Positions 9,128 to 17,484 of a stretch of DNA of 64,000 nucleotides are shown piece after piece. Positions within the stretch are counted from its first letter, which is position 1; each line of letters opens with the position of its first letter. Below the pieces are notes generated by a model that saw only the letters and a program-made list of their open reading frames with translations, ran no database searches and had not been told where the DNA came from. The translations under genes were made by a program, and so were the position numbers. The DNA is from Corynebacterium cystitidis (GTDB lineage: Bacteria > Actinomycetota > Actinomycetes > Mycobacteriales > Mycobacteriaceae). Location: positions 1,178,001 through 1,242,000 of the forward strand of contig NZ_LT906473.1 of the NCBI RefSeq assembly GCF_900187295.1, read 5' to 3'.

Positions 9128-9739
9128 ATGGATTCACGCACTTGGCTCAATGCCGCCACAGGTGGCCTCCTCGAAATACTTCCTGGTTTAAACTCCCATC
9201 TCGATCAACCCGGAATCGGTGACTGGTCAGTCCGTGCGCTGCTGGGACACACCTCGCGGGCATACCTGCTAATCGAGCATTTCCTTAACCAGGCAGACGG
9301 AATGACTGGGTTGCCAGAATTAGAGTCAGCAGGTGTGTATTACCGAGCGGCACGGCATGTAGCCACAGACCCGCAACATGACTTCGAGCGTGGGCCCGGT
9401 GCCGGGCAAAAACTTGGCGAAGACCCAGAAGCAACAATCCGTGAGATTATTGAGCGCGTACTCCGCCGCCTGGACCGCACAGCGTCTACTGCGCTGGTCG
9501 ATACCGGCTCCGGAACCATCAATATTGAGACCTACATCGACACTCGCGCCTTTGAGATCAGCATGCACACCATCGACCTAGCGCGCGCTAGCGACCAGCC
9601 AATTCCGCAGCGGACCCTGAGTACATTAGACAACTGCCTCGCTCTAGCCACAGACATTGCCACCGAGGACGAGAAACTGGACCTGTTACTCGCGGCGACC
9701 GGCCGCCAGCCACTATCAACCACGTTCTGTCTGGTCTAA
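9128..9739 (+). CDS. Maleylpyruvate isomerase/DinB-like family protein
   Basis: About 203 residues from the ATG at 9128; an earlier in-frame ATG at 9056 has no ribosome site and adds residues not typical of the family. The protein has the pattern of the mycothiol-dependent maleylpyruvate isomerase N-terminal family: an early tryptophan region, DWSVRALLGHTSRAY with a metal-type histidine, a later EISMHTIDLARA stretch and the closing LLAATGRQPL. Members are metal-binding four-helix bundles that often use mycothiol. The substrate is unknown. It sits just after tRNA-Pro, at the edge of the decayed region that follows. Confidence 0.72.
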   Translation: MDSRTWLNAATGGLLEILPGLNSHLDQPGIGDWSVRALLGHTSRAYLLIEHFLNQADGMTGLPELESAGVYYRAARHVATDPQHDFERGPGAGQKLGEDPEATIREIIERVLRRLDRTASTALVDTGSGTINIETYIDTRAFEISMHTIDLARASDQPIPQRTLSTLDNCLALATDIATEDEKLDLLLAATGRQPLSTTFCLV

Positions 9740-9815
9740 GGACAGGTCCTAGGCTCTCGACATGTGTGGACTATTGCCCACTGCTCGGGCGGATTTTCAT
9801 GTCACAGTTGTGCAT

Positions 9816-10080
9816 TTATCGTCCGGATCTGAGGTTTTTAGATCGTTTCGAGACACACCGTGACCACCTAACAAAGACTGATGTCGCGCTGGCCAACGAG
9901 ATCCTGGCTAACCCAGTGGACGCAGTCCTATGGCGCGGCGTATCGACTCTGTAGCAGACACAATTCAGCGCTGCCGCACCATCTCCGTGTTCGCAGCTGG
10001 ACATGGTTCTGCCCTGGCAGAGAATCTGAGGTGCGATTACCTCGAGGCTGCTCTGCTGACAGGGACAACCAATTTCAAAG
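9816..10080 (+). pseudogene. Gene remnant, possibly RpiR/MurR-type regulator
   Basis: Two adjacent frames carry fragments that would join after a frame change near 9950: one ends with LTKTDVALANEILANPVDAVLW, the other holds DTIQRCRTISVFAAGHGSALA. The first resembles the linker of RpiR/MurR regulators and the second the start of a SIS domain. There is no intact start or full domain. The match is by eye only and the identity is uncertain; that this is non-functional sequence is more secure. Confidence 0.35.
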
Positions 10081-10096
10081 TAGCTCGCTTCATCGC

Positions 10097-10462
10097 TACC
10101 GTGCGGAAATTTCCGGCGGGCAGCAGCAACGCGTGGCAATCGCCCGAATGATTGCACCACAGCCTGATGTTTTGCTTTTCGACGAGCCACTGTCGAACCT
10201 CGACACCATACTCCGTGTGGAGATGCACGGAGAAATCATGATAATACACAGAGCCACCAAGGCCACCAGCGTGTATGTGACCCACGACCAGGTTGAGGCG
10301 ATGACGATGGCCACACATATCGCTTTGCTCTAGGATGGCAAACCTGAACAATTTGGCACTCCCGAGGATCTGGCGGCACTCCCTGCCACAGAATTCGTTT
10401 CAAAGCGGAAGCTCTCGCGATCACAAACACCGCAAGTTCGTCATCGGAGCAGAACTAGCTGA
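10097..10462 (+). pseudogene. Remnant of a sugar/iron-type ABC transporter ATPase
   Basis: The C-terminal half of an ABC ATPase is readable: signature ISGGQQQRVAIARM, Walker B LLFDEPLSNLD, and H-loop VYVTHDQVEAM. The N-terminal half with Walker A is missing. An in-frame TAG at about 10331-10333 interrupts the expected IALLxDGKPEQFGTPEDL stretch, and the frame then runs to a TGA at 10460-10462. It resembles the MalK/UgpC or ferric-ion ATPase group. Deletion plus nonsense mutation make a functional product very unlikely. Confidence 0.8.
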
Positions 10463-10629
10463 TTCGACTCGCATCAATATCGTCAGCGATACACGGTGCA
10501 CAGGTTATGCTGGGGATCCTCTCTATGTTGCCCTACCACCAGAACCAGATGCCTGCTTTAATGCCGAGGCAGTACGCGTTGATTAAACCCGCCAACACGA
10601 CAAAGCAGCTCTCACATCCCGCTGCGTTT

Positions 10630-10848
10630 TCTCCTACAGTCACACAACTAAATCCGCAGCTAGTGGTCACTTCTACACTGCAACGTGCCCGCACCACCGC
10701 AGAAATCGCGGGCCTTCACATCGATGCCACCGACGACGACTTACGCGAAATGATGCTGGGCGACTAGGAAGGCCGCTACGTCGACGAAGTGCTCAACCAC
10801 ATCATTCGACCAGTGTCTTATAGCCCCGGGCAGCCTCACAGTGTTTGA
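10630..10848 (+). pseudogene. Remnant of a histidine phosphatase family gene
   Basis: The fragment LVVTSTLQRARTTAEIAGL matches the central motif of histidine-phosphatase (phosphoglycerate-mutase-like) proteins, followed by an LREMMLGD stretch where the family has a W/D-rich GDYEG motif. The tyrosine codon of that motif appears as TAG, and the frame continues EGRYVDEVL to a TGA at 10846-10848. The N-terminal RHGET part with the catalytic histidine is absent. Like the neighbouring ABC fragment it looks like decayed DNA. Confidence 0.6.
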
Positions 10849-10942
10849 GTTGCCCGAGGCATCGTCGTTAAGCGCACGAAAAGCCCAGATCAAGCACCTC
10901 CACTGGGTACCCGAACTAGGCTGAACGCGCAAGATCAAAGAC

Positions 10943-11677
10943 TTAACCCAAAAAGGCTTTGTCCGATAAAGTAGCGCCCTTAATGTTGACAAACTGCTGC
11001 AACAGATCCTTGACTGTGAGCTCGCGTTTAGTGGCCTCGTCGGCCTCATAAACAATACGACCTTCGTGCATCATGACCAGGCGATTACCTAGGCGAATGG
11101 CCTGCTCCATATTGTGAGTAACCATAAGAGTTGTTAAACCACCGTCTTCCACAATCTCGTGGGTAAGTTCCGTGACCAAATGTGCACGCTGAGGGTCAAG
11201 TGCTGCGGTATACTCGTCGAGAAGCATGATCTTCGGCCGCGTAAAACCCGCCATGAGCAGGCTCAATGCTTGACGCTGGCCACCTGACAAAAGTCCGACT
11301 TTGTGGGTGAGCCGATCCTCCAGCCCCAGCTCCAACGTGGCGAGCTGGCTGCGGAACACATCACGACGACGCTGGTTCAAGCTCCGGCCCAAACCGCGAG
11401 TCTTGCCACGCTGATAAGCCAGCGAGAGATTTTCCTCAATGGTCAGATTCGGTGCTGTGCCTGCTAGAGGATCTTGAAACACGCGGCCAACATAACGGGC
11501 ACGCGCATACTCTTTCATGCGGGTGACATCGGTGCCGTCGATAAGCACCGAGCCTGAATCCGGACGTAGCCTTCCCGAAACCATGTTAAGCAGTGTGGAT
11601 TTTCCGGCACCATTCGAACCGATGATGGTGACAAAGTCACCTTCGTTCAGCTCTAGATTCACCCCGTCGAGGGCCAC
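10943..11677 (-). CDS. ABC uptake ATPase (TrpZ-like), N-terminus frameshifted
   Basis: The readable frame begins at GTG 11677 and gives 244 residues with Walker A (GSNGAGKST), signature LSGGQRQALSLLM, Walker B (IMLLDEYTAALD) and H-loop VTHN. It is the ATPase of the adjacent permease and lipoprotein. The expected first beta strand (ALRITDIQKTFF) is encoded immediately upstream but in another frame; one extra base in the T-run near 11700 (AAAAA on the plus strand) would join the two. In that upstream frame no ATG, GTG or TTG is seen, only an ATT. Either a sequencing error or a true inactivating indel explains this. If real, the GTG start would give an ATPase missing its first strand. Confidence 0.8.
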   Translation of the reverse strand: MALDGVNLELNEGDFVTIIGSNGAGKSTLLNMVSGRLRPDSGSVLIDGTDVTRMKEYARARYVGRVFQDPLAGTAPNLTIEENLSLAYQRGKTRGLGRSLNQRRRDVFRSQLATLELGLEDRLTHKVGLLSGGQRQALSLLMAGFTRPKIMLLDEYTAALDPQRAHLVTELTHEIVEDGGLTTLMVTHNMEQAIRLGNRLVMMHEGRIVYEADEATKRELTVKDLLQQFVNIKGATLSDKAFLG

Positions 11678-12503
11678 CCGCTCGTTGGCAGTGCCACGGA
11701 AAAAGTCTTTTGAATATCCGTGATACGAAGGGCACTAGCAATGCGACGACTACGAGCACTGCCGAGACCAACTTCATATCGTTCGGATCAAGGCCGACTG
11801 TCAACGTGAAGAAAATGATCACGCGGTAGAGGACAGCACCGACGATCACAGCGATGATCGCTTGGAACACGTAACGCTGCCCCAAGATCGCCTGACCAAG
11901 AATCACCGAGGCCAATCCCACTACGATGAGCCCAATACCCATGGAAATATCCGCGAAACCCTGAAACTGAGCAACAAGACCGCCGCACGCCCCAACCAGC
12001 CCGTTGGAAAGAGCAAGAGTGAGTATCTTCGTGTTATCCGTGGAGACTCCGAAGCTGGTGATCATGGGGCCATTGTCGCCGGTAACCCGGATTGCCAGAC
12101 CCAAATCGGTGGTGAGAAACCAATACATGACTAGACCAAGTAGAACGACCATCACGGCGAGGAGTGCGACACCACCCCAATTACCCATCAGGCCTGCTTC
12201 GCGCAGCGGTGTGAATACAGTGTCTTGGCGGAGCAAAGGGACATTCGCACCGCCCATAATGCGTAGGTTGATGGACCACAACCCAATTTGGGTGAGGATA
12301 CCGGCCGCGAAACCTGCGACGAATCCCATGAGCGTGGCAAGAAGCGGATTCCATCCGGCAAGCAGGAGTACCGCAGCAGTAGCACCACCAGTGGTGAAAC
12401 TACCGTCAACAGTGAGGCCGGCGAAATTGAGGATGCGGAAGGTGAGATAAACGCCAAGCGCCATCACACCGTAGAGCAGTCCGAGTTCTAGCGCGCCGAT
12501 CAT
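11637..12503 (-). CDS. ABC uptake permease (TrpY-like)
   Basis: A 288-residue, very hydrophobic protein with about eight or nine membrane segments, starting MIGALELGLLYGVMALGVYL, of the branched-chain/TrpY permease type. Its ATG overlaps the stop of the substrate-binding gene (ATGA). The true C-terminus is probably near FVSRIFKRL; the last 20 residues read into ATPase coding sequence in the wrong frame, consistent with the indel described for the next gene. It would form the channel of a PF04392-type uptake system. Confidence 0.85.
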   Translation of the reverse strand: MIGALELGLLYGVMALGVYLTFRILNFAGLTVDGSFTTGGATAAVLLLAGWNPLLATLMGFVAGFAAGILTQIGLWSINLRIMGGANVPLLRQDTVFTPLREAGLMGNWGGVALLAVMVVLLGLVMYWFLTTDLGLAIRVTGDNGPMITSFGVSTDNTKILTLALSNGLVGACGGLVAQFQGFADISMGIGLIVVGLASVILGQAILGQRYVFQAIIAVIVGAVLYRVIIFFTLTVGLDPNDMKLVSAVLVVVALLVPFVSRIFKRLFPWHCQRAGGPRRGESRAERR

Positions 12504-13504
12504 ACAGTTTCAGCCTCAGCAAGGATCTCTGCAGGAATTGTCACGCCTTGGCGCTGCGCCGCTTCCTCGTTGACCACGTAGGTAAACTCGGTAGCGGTTT
12601 CCACCGGCATGGTTGCCGGGTCTGCACCCTCTTCAAGAATCTGGATCGCCATCTCGCCTGTTTGCCGACCCAGCTCGAAGTAGTCAATACCGATCGTGGC
12701 TGCAGCACCACCCTCAACGGAGCCGGCTTCCGCAGCGATAACGGGAGTCCCATTGCCTTCCGCTGCTTGGACCAACGACGAAATACCCGAGACAACCATG
12801 TTGTCGGTAGGCACGTAAAACGCATCGACATCACCAATCGCCTCAACAGCCTGCGGGATTTCGGTGACGTTAGTGACCGTCTGGGTGACGATCTCCATAT
12901 CACGTGCCGCAGCTTCTTCCTTGGCGTTGTCCACCTGGACCTGGGAGTTGACCTCTCCAGAAGCATAGATAATTCCGATCTTTGTCGCCTCAGGAACTAG
13001 CTGCTCTAAAAGATCAAATTGGTCAGCTATCGGCGTGATGTCTGGGGTACCGGTAGCGTTTCCACCTGGGGTTTCAAGAGAGTCGACGAGTTGGGCTTCT
13101 ACCGGATCAGTCACTGCCGTAAACAGCACTGGAATATCAGTAATTGTTTGAGTGGTTGCCTGGGCTGCCGGGGTTGCTACCGAAAGCACCAGGTCTGGCT
13201 GTGAGCCGGCTAGCTGCTGCGCAATGGTCAGCGCTGTGGACTGTTCGCCGTTGGCGTTTTGTTCATCCCACTGCACATCAATGCCAGCATCATCGAATGC
13301 GGCCTTGAACCCGGCTGTTGCTTCGTCGAGTGCTGGGTGCTGCACCAACTGGTTAATCCCAATCGAGTAGGCATCACCAGCAGCGCCTTCAGATCCGCCA
13401 GAGTTGAAGTCAGAGCAGCCAGCTAGCACCAACGAGGTGGCAGCGACAATGCCGGTGGCAGTGCGGGCGCGACTGACGCGAAATATAACGCTTGCGAGAT
13501 GCAA
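12500..13504 (-). CDS. ABC substrate-binding lipoprotein (TrpX-like, PF04392 type)
   Basis: A 334-residue lipoprotein; signal peptide with lipobox LAGC, lipidated Cys30. The mature part has the two-lobe fold pattern of the family (SIGINQLVQHPALDEA, DLVLSVATPAAQATTQ, IPVLFTAVTDPVEAQLV, KIGIIYASGEVNS, AFYVPTDNMV, TIGIDYFELGRQTGEMA). Related systems in firmicutes carry tryptophan or other amino acids; the ligand here is not known. The only usable start in the region is TTG at 13504 and its ribosome site is weak. It is the first gene of the three-gene transporter and is preceded by a structured leader. Confidence 0.85.
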   Translation of the reverse strand: MHLASVIFRVSRARTATGIVAATSLVLAGCSDFNSGGSEGAAGDAYSIGINQLVQHPALDEATAGFKAAFDDAGIDVQWDEQNANGEQSTALTIAQQLAGSQPDLVLSVATPAAQATTQTITDIPVLFTAVTDPVEAQLVDSLETPGGNATGTPDITPIADQFDLLEQLVPEATKIGIIYASGEVNSQVQVDNAKEEAAARDMEIVTQTVTNVTEIPQAVEAIGDVDAFYVPTDNMVVSGISSLVQAAEGNGTPVIAAEAGSVEGGAAATIGIDYFELGRQTGEMAIQILEEGADPATMPVETATEFTYVVNEEAAQRQGVTIPAEILAEAETV

Positions 13505-13529
13505 ACCTGGGAAGGTGTCCTTTCACACG

Positions 13530-13625
13530 GTCTGCTTCACGACGAAGCAGGATTGGTGAAAAAGTACCTAACTACCTGTGCCCTAGTGAACAAAAGGGCG
13601 GGATCGTGACAGGTGTTGCCCTGTA
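13530..13625 (-). promoter_or_regulatory. Structured leader before the TrpX-like gene
   Basis: Read on the minus strand, the leader has ACAGG...CCTGT, GCCCT...AGGGC and again ACAGG, so the CCTGT can pair with either flanking ACAGG. A separate perfect 7-bp hairpin (CTGCTTC, 5-base loop, GAAGCAG; 13532-13550) ends about 28 bases before the start codon. The layout allows two alternative folds, as in an attenuator. No T-box core and no known riboswitch was recognised. Confidence 0.35.
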
Positions 13626-13666
13626 GGTTACCCCCCGTCACTGCTATGTACACCACCTGGCAGTGG

Positions 13667-14656
13667 TTACTCCCCAACACTACCGCGCGGAACACGGACG
13701 CTCAGTGCAGCTGGGTCTACGGTAACGCTAAACCCATCAGCCCGGCCGGCTGGGTCACCATCGACTTCAAAGTCCTCGGTATGCGAGAACTTAATGTCAA
13801 TCTGCTTGCCTTGCAGGTATCGAAGGCTTTTCGAATTATTGTCCTCACCATCTTTTTCTTCACCACGTCCACGCAGCGTATACACAAGCTTCTGCACCAT
13901 CTGGTACGCCATCTGGCCGAAGATATTAATCCAGCCGAAAATTCCCTTCGGGCGCATGATCACAATGTCAAGCTTTCCATCATCAGGGATCGCGTTTGGC
14001 AGCAAGGTTATGTTGTTTACCAAGTCGCCGCAGTTTCCCACGATCACGCTATGTGCTCGAGCACTCTGCCAGCGCCCGCGGTCGATGCGACGAAGAAGTT
14101 TGATTCTGTCTCCACCCTTCAAAGATTTCGCAATTGCCACACCATAGGCAAGAAAACCGATTTTCGCTTTCAGATCATCGTCGGTGTTTTCGATCATCTG
14201 AGCGTCGATACCGACACCCGCCATCACAACGAACGGGATTTTCTCATTCGCAGAGTCAGGACGATCAACTTCTGCATAACAGATATCAATCGGACGATCC
14301 TCACCCTGGAGAGCCACCTGCATCGCCTCTTCAAACCCTGGCTTTAGTTTGAGATTGCGCGCCAGAAGATTACCCGTTCCAGCTGGGACGATCCCGAGAG
14401 ATGAGTCGGTGTTTGCTAGGGCTGCTGCCACGAGCCGGACAGTGCCGTCGCCACCACAGGCAATCACTACATCCGCGCCCTCCGAAACCGCCTTCTGCGC
14501 CTGCGAATAACCGGGGTCTTCTTCGGTGGTTTCCTTCCAGTGAATCTCGCTGTAGCCCTCGTCGTAACGTGCGGCAAGCTCTTCGAGTTCGCTGCGCTCG
14601 GCTTTTACCGGGTTATAGATGATGGTCGCAACCTTTTGTCCATGCTGGTTTGTCAT
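13667..14656 (-). CDS. Diacylglycerol/lipid kinase family protein
   Basis: About 329 residues. ATG 14656 is preferred over GTG 14662 because the AGGATC ribosome site is too close to the latter. The nucleotide-binding motif CGGDGT is at residues 67-72 and is followed by GIVPAGTGNLLARNL, both hallmarks of the DAGK catalytic domain. The C-terminal part has the beta-sandwich pattern of YegS/DgkB-type kinases (GNCGDLVNNITLLPNA, DDGKLDIVI). Substrate may be diacylglycerol or another lipid; mycolata have several members. It is encoded upstream of the ABC uptake operon but about 160 bases away. Confidence 0.87.
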   Translation of the reverse strand: MTNQHGQKVATIIYNPVKAERSELEELAARYDEGYSEIHWKETTEEDPGYSQAQKAVSEGADVVIACGGDGTVRLVAAALANTDSSLGIVPAGTGNLLARNLKLKPGFEEAMQVALQGEDRPIDICYAEVDRPDSANEKIPFVVMAGVGIDAQMIENTDDDLKAKIGFLAYGVAIAKSLKGGDRIKLLRRIDRGRWQSARAHSVIVGNCGDLVNNITLLPNAIPDDGKLDIVIMRPKGIFGWINIFGQMAYQMVQKLVYTLRGRGEEKDGEDNNSKSLRYLQGKQIDIKFSHTEDFEVDGDPAGRADGFSVTVDPAALSVRVPRGSVGE

Positions 14657-14701
14657 GCACACGATCCTACCTGCGCCAGCGATTCACGGATCAGTCAATC
14701 A

Positions 14702-15718
14702 TTAAGATCCACGCATGGATACTCCGAAGAACTTTAAGATCTCTTTGGTGGCGATATCATTCGGAGTGCTTTCATTGGGGTCCTTTTCTCCGCCTGGCCA
14801 CGTGTGCGTACCGGATCCCACACGGACATGTTCCAGTGGAGCATCGCAGTCGTCCCAGACTTGTCGAATCCCATTGGTCCACAACTGGGTGATCGAAATG
14901 CTGTCGCTACAGTGGTTTCGATCAGCCGCGTCCTCCAAAATTTCCGGCACCGAGTGGTAGGCGGTGTCGTGCCGGTTGCCGCCTTCATACGAGACAACCT
15001 TGTCGTCGGTACCATGAATGTCTAACAGTTTCATGGGGATCGAGGAACACTTCTCCGACACTTTCCAGTAGTAAGCCGCAGAGACAGTAGCGACAGCGGT
15101 GAAGTCCACGGGCCGTTGACAACCGATATACGCTGCAAAACCACCCCCGTTCGATAGGCCGGTAGCAAACACGCGCGCGGTATCCACGTTGTGCTCCGCG
15201 ATGATCTTTTCACGTACCGCATCTACAAACGCGAGGTCTTCCTCACCGGTGGTTGCGGCGTAGGGCGCCGGCGCCCAGGCTTTGTCCACACCATCCAGGT
15301 AGACCACGTACGCCCGCGCCAGATCGAGGTTGGAATAGTCGCGGATCGCCTCGGAGGACTCATTCATTCCGTGAAAGACAAAAATCAGCGGCAGGCGAGC
15401 GCCGTCGGTGGCTTCGGGGGGCACAGTCAGTGAAAAAGTCCGCTTCTTCCCATCGACGGTGACGGATTCTGCCGTCGTGGTCGGCTCCCCGATCGTCTGA
15501 GACTCAGGCGCTTCCGGCTGCGCAGCGGTGGTCTGGCTGGCATCGCTTTCAAGGTCGACGAAAGCGTCGTTACTATCACGCAACTCCTCGTCATCAAAAG
15601 GGAAACCGCAGGCAGCGACGCCAACAATGCTTAACGACGACAAGACGGCGACTAACGCTGCCTTCCACGATGCTATGCCCATTGTCTGGCGCACTGTCTG
15701 GCGCACTGTCCTGTTCAC
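14702..15718 (-). CDS. PHB-depolymerase-like (LpqC-type) esterase lipoprotein
   Basis: About 338 residues from a GTG at 15718 that overlaps the TGA stop of the preceding ABC gene (GTGA), with GGAAGG upstream; a more distant start at 15751 and an ATG at 15682 are alternatives. The n-region contains a 12-bp direct repeat (TVRQ TVRQ). Signal peptide ends in a lipobox AAC, Cys38. The mature domain is an alpha/beta hydrolase of the polyhydroxybutyrate depolymerase/feruloyl esterase type: FVFHGMN oxyanion region, nucleophile Ser189 in GLSNGGG, Asp in DIHGTDDKV and His in GSGTHTWPG. Cell-surface esterase; the natural substrate is unknown. A larger paralogue is at 19906-21666. Confidence 0.83.
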   Translation of the reverse strand: MNRTVRQTVRQTMGIASWKAALVAVLSSLSIVGVAACGFPFDDEELRDSNDAFVDLESDASQTTAAQPEAPESQTIGEPTTTAESVTVDGKKRTFSLTVPPEATDGARLPLIFVFHGMNESSEAIRDYSNLDLARAYVVYLDGVDKAWAPAPYAATTGEEDLAFVDAVREKIIAEHNVDTARVFATGLSNGGGFAAYIGCQRPVDFTAVATVSAAYYWKVSEKCSSIPMKLLDIHGTDDKVVSYEGGNRHDTAYHSVPEILEDAADRNHCSDSISITQLWTNGIRQVWDDCDAPLEHVRVGSGTHTWPGGEKDPNESTPNDIATKEILKFFGVSMRGS

Positions 15719-17484
15719 TGTTGGTTTCGCCCTTCCTGCCATGCGTTCCACATTCTGGCATACGCCCCGCCGTGCACAATCAATTCGTCATGTGTTCCAC
15801 TTTCGATAATGCGACCATTATCCATCACCACAATATTGTCAGCACGACGAGCTTGGTCTAAACGATGTGCAACCACCAAGGCGGCCCTGTTCCGAGCCAC
15901 ATGTGCTGCTGCCTCCTCCAAATTAGAAGCATGCGACGAGCCTGCCTCTGCGGTTGCCTCGTCCATCACCACCACAGCAGGGTCCAGCAGCAGAATGCGT
16001 GCGAACGCCAGCTGTTGCGCTTCATAAGGCTCCAGCTGGTGGCCGCGGGCACCAATGATCGTGTCCAACCCGTCAGCTAACTTTTGGAACCAGGTTGCCC
16101 CAACGGTCTTGAGAGCGTCTTCCAGTTCGTCGTCGGTAGCATCCGGTTTGGCCAAGGTCAGGTTTTCACGCAACGTTCCCGAAAACACGTAGACCTCCTG
16201 TGACACCATCGCGATGCGTGCCACACGCTCCTCATCAGACAATTCGGAAACATTTTCTCCATCGATGGTGACTGCACCGGACGTCGGCACGCGCAAACCC
16301 GACACCAACGCAGCGACAGTGGTCTTGCCGGCGCCCGATCTCCCAACAACAGCAACGGTCTCGCCAGGCTTGATAGCGAAACTGACACCATCAAGTGCAC
16401 GTTCTGAGGTACTGCCCGAGGCATCGTCGTACGTGAAACTAACATCTTCCATCACCACCTCACCGCGGGGTGCGGGAGCACCGACTGGCGGGACTGGGAG
16501 CGGTGGGTATGCTGTCACCCCCACGATACGTGCCAGCGACGCGTACCCCGATTGAATGGTGTCCAGCACACGCATCACGCCCATAATCGGCCCACGCAGT
16601 CGGATCAGCATCAACATCGCACCCGTGGCCGCTCCCACCGTCAACGTTCCGGACTGGACAGTAAAGTAAGCAACGACAAGCCCAGTGGCGATCATGAGGA
16701 ACTCGCCACAGCTCATCCAGACCTGCAGCGAAGTCATCGTGGTACGAGCCGAGAAACCGCGCGTGACCACATCCAGTGAGGAGCGGTGGATGCGATCGTG
16801 GGCAGCTTGTTCCATACAAAAGGCGCGCACTGTGTCGCGCCCGTGAATAGCCTCGAGGATCCGCCGAGCACGCTCTGCCATAGTGGCGCGCTCACTGGCG
16901 TACCGATCAGGCGCAACCCGCAGGTAACACCAGGCACCCAACACATACACCGGAGCCGCCACACATGGCACAAGCAGGAACTGCCAATCCACAGTCACAA
17001 GCGCACACACCGTTGCCACCAGCGTGAACGCGCTAGAAGCCAGGACAGGTATTGTCTCCGTCACCGCCGTTGACAGCTCGGAAACATCATCGGTCGACCG
17101 CGACACCAAATCACCGGTACCAGCCTCTTCGACGCGGTGCACCGGCAGCCCCAGTGCCGTACCGACCATCGACTCGCGCAGATCCGCAATCACCCGCTCC
17201 GCGATCCGGGCAACCACATAAAAACCCGCAGCACTTAGTGCGGCAGCCAGCAGCGCCACAACCACGAGCAGACCTCCTGCAGCAGCCAGTGCTCCCCCGC
17301 CTCGGCCCTCTACTACGATATCGACGATGCCACCAAGGACCCGGGGCACCATCACGTTTGCATACGCACCGACGCTCAGCAAAATCAGGGCAAGGATCGC
17401 TTGCCGACGAGCACCTGCCACCTGCACCACATGGTGGCCGAGCTCGCGCCGGACTTCTCTAAACGTGGCAACCGGAAACCTCAT
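15715..17484 (-). CDS. ABC exporter half-transporter with degenerate signature
   Basis: A 589-residue fusion of a six-helix membrane domain (about 20-310) and an ATPase domain (about 340-580). Walker A GRSGAGKTT starts at residue 381, Walker B VMDEA has the catalytic Glu509, and the H-loop His540 is present. The signature, however, reads LEPYEAQQ (484-491) instead of LSGGQ. It overlaps the next half-transporter gene by ATGA and is followed by the esterase lipoprotein gene with a GTGA overlap. Together with its partner it would build a heterodimeric exporter with a single working ATP site. Substrate unknown. Confidence 0.9.
   Translation of the reverse strand: MRFPVATFREVRRELGHHVVQVAGARRQAILALILLSVGAYANVMVPRVLGGIVDIVVEGRGGGALAAAGGLLVVVALLAAALSAAGFYVVARIAERVIADLRESMVGTALGLPVHRVEEAGTGDLVSRSTDDVSELSTAVTETIPVLASSAFTLVATVCALVTVDWQFLLVPCVAAPVYVLGAWCYLRVAPDRYASERATMAERARRILEAIHGRDTVRAFCMEQAAHDRIHRSSLDVVTRGFSARTTMTSLQVWMSCGEFLMIATGLVVAYFTVQSGTLTVGAATGAMLMLIRLRGPIMGVMRVLDTIQSGYASLARIVGVTAYPPLPVPPVGAPAPRGEVVMEDVSFTYDDASGSTSERALDGVSFAIKPGETVAVVGRSGAGKTTVAALVSGLRVPTSGAVTIDGENVSELSDEERVARIAMVSQEVYVFSGTLRENLTLAKPDATDDELEDALKTVGATWFQKLADGLDTIIGARGHQLEPYEAQQLAFARILLLDPAVVVMDEATAEAGSSHASNLEEAAAHVARNRAALVVAHRLDQARRADNIVVMDNGRIIESGTHDELIVHGGAYARMWNAWQEGRNQQ

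Noticed and set aside
13613..14347. Plus-strand frame of 244 codons opposite the lipid kinase
   Set aside because: Shadow of the kinase gene; no ribosome site and no domain.
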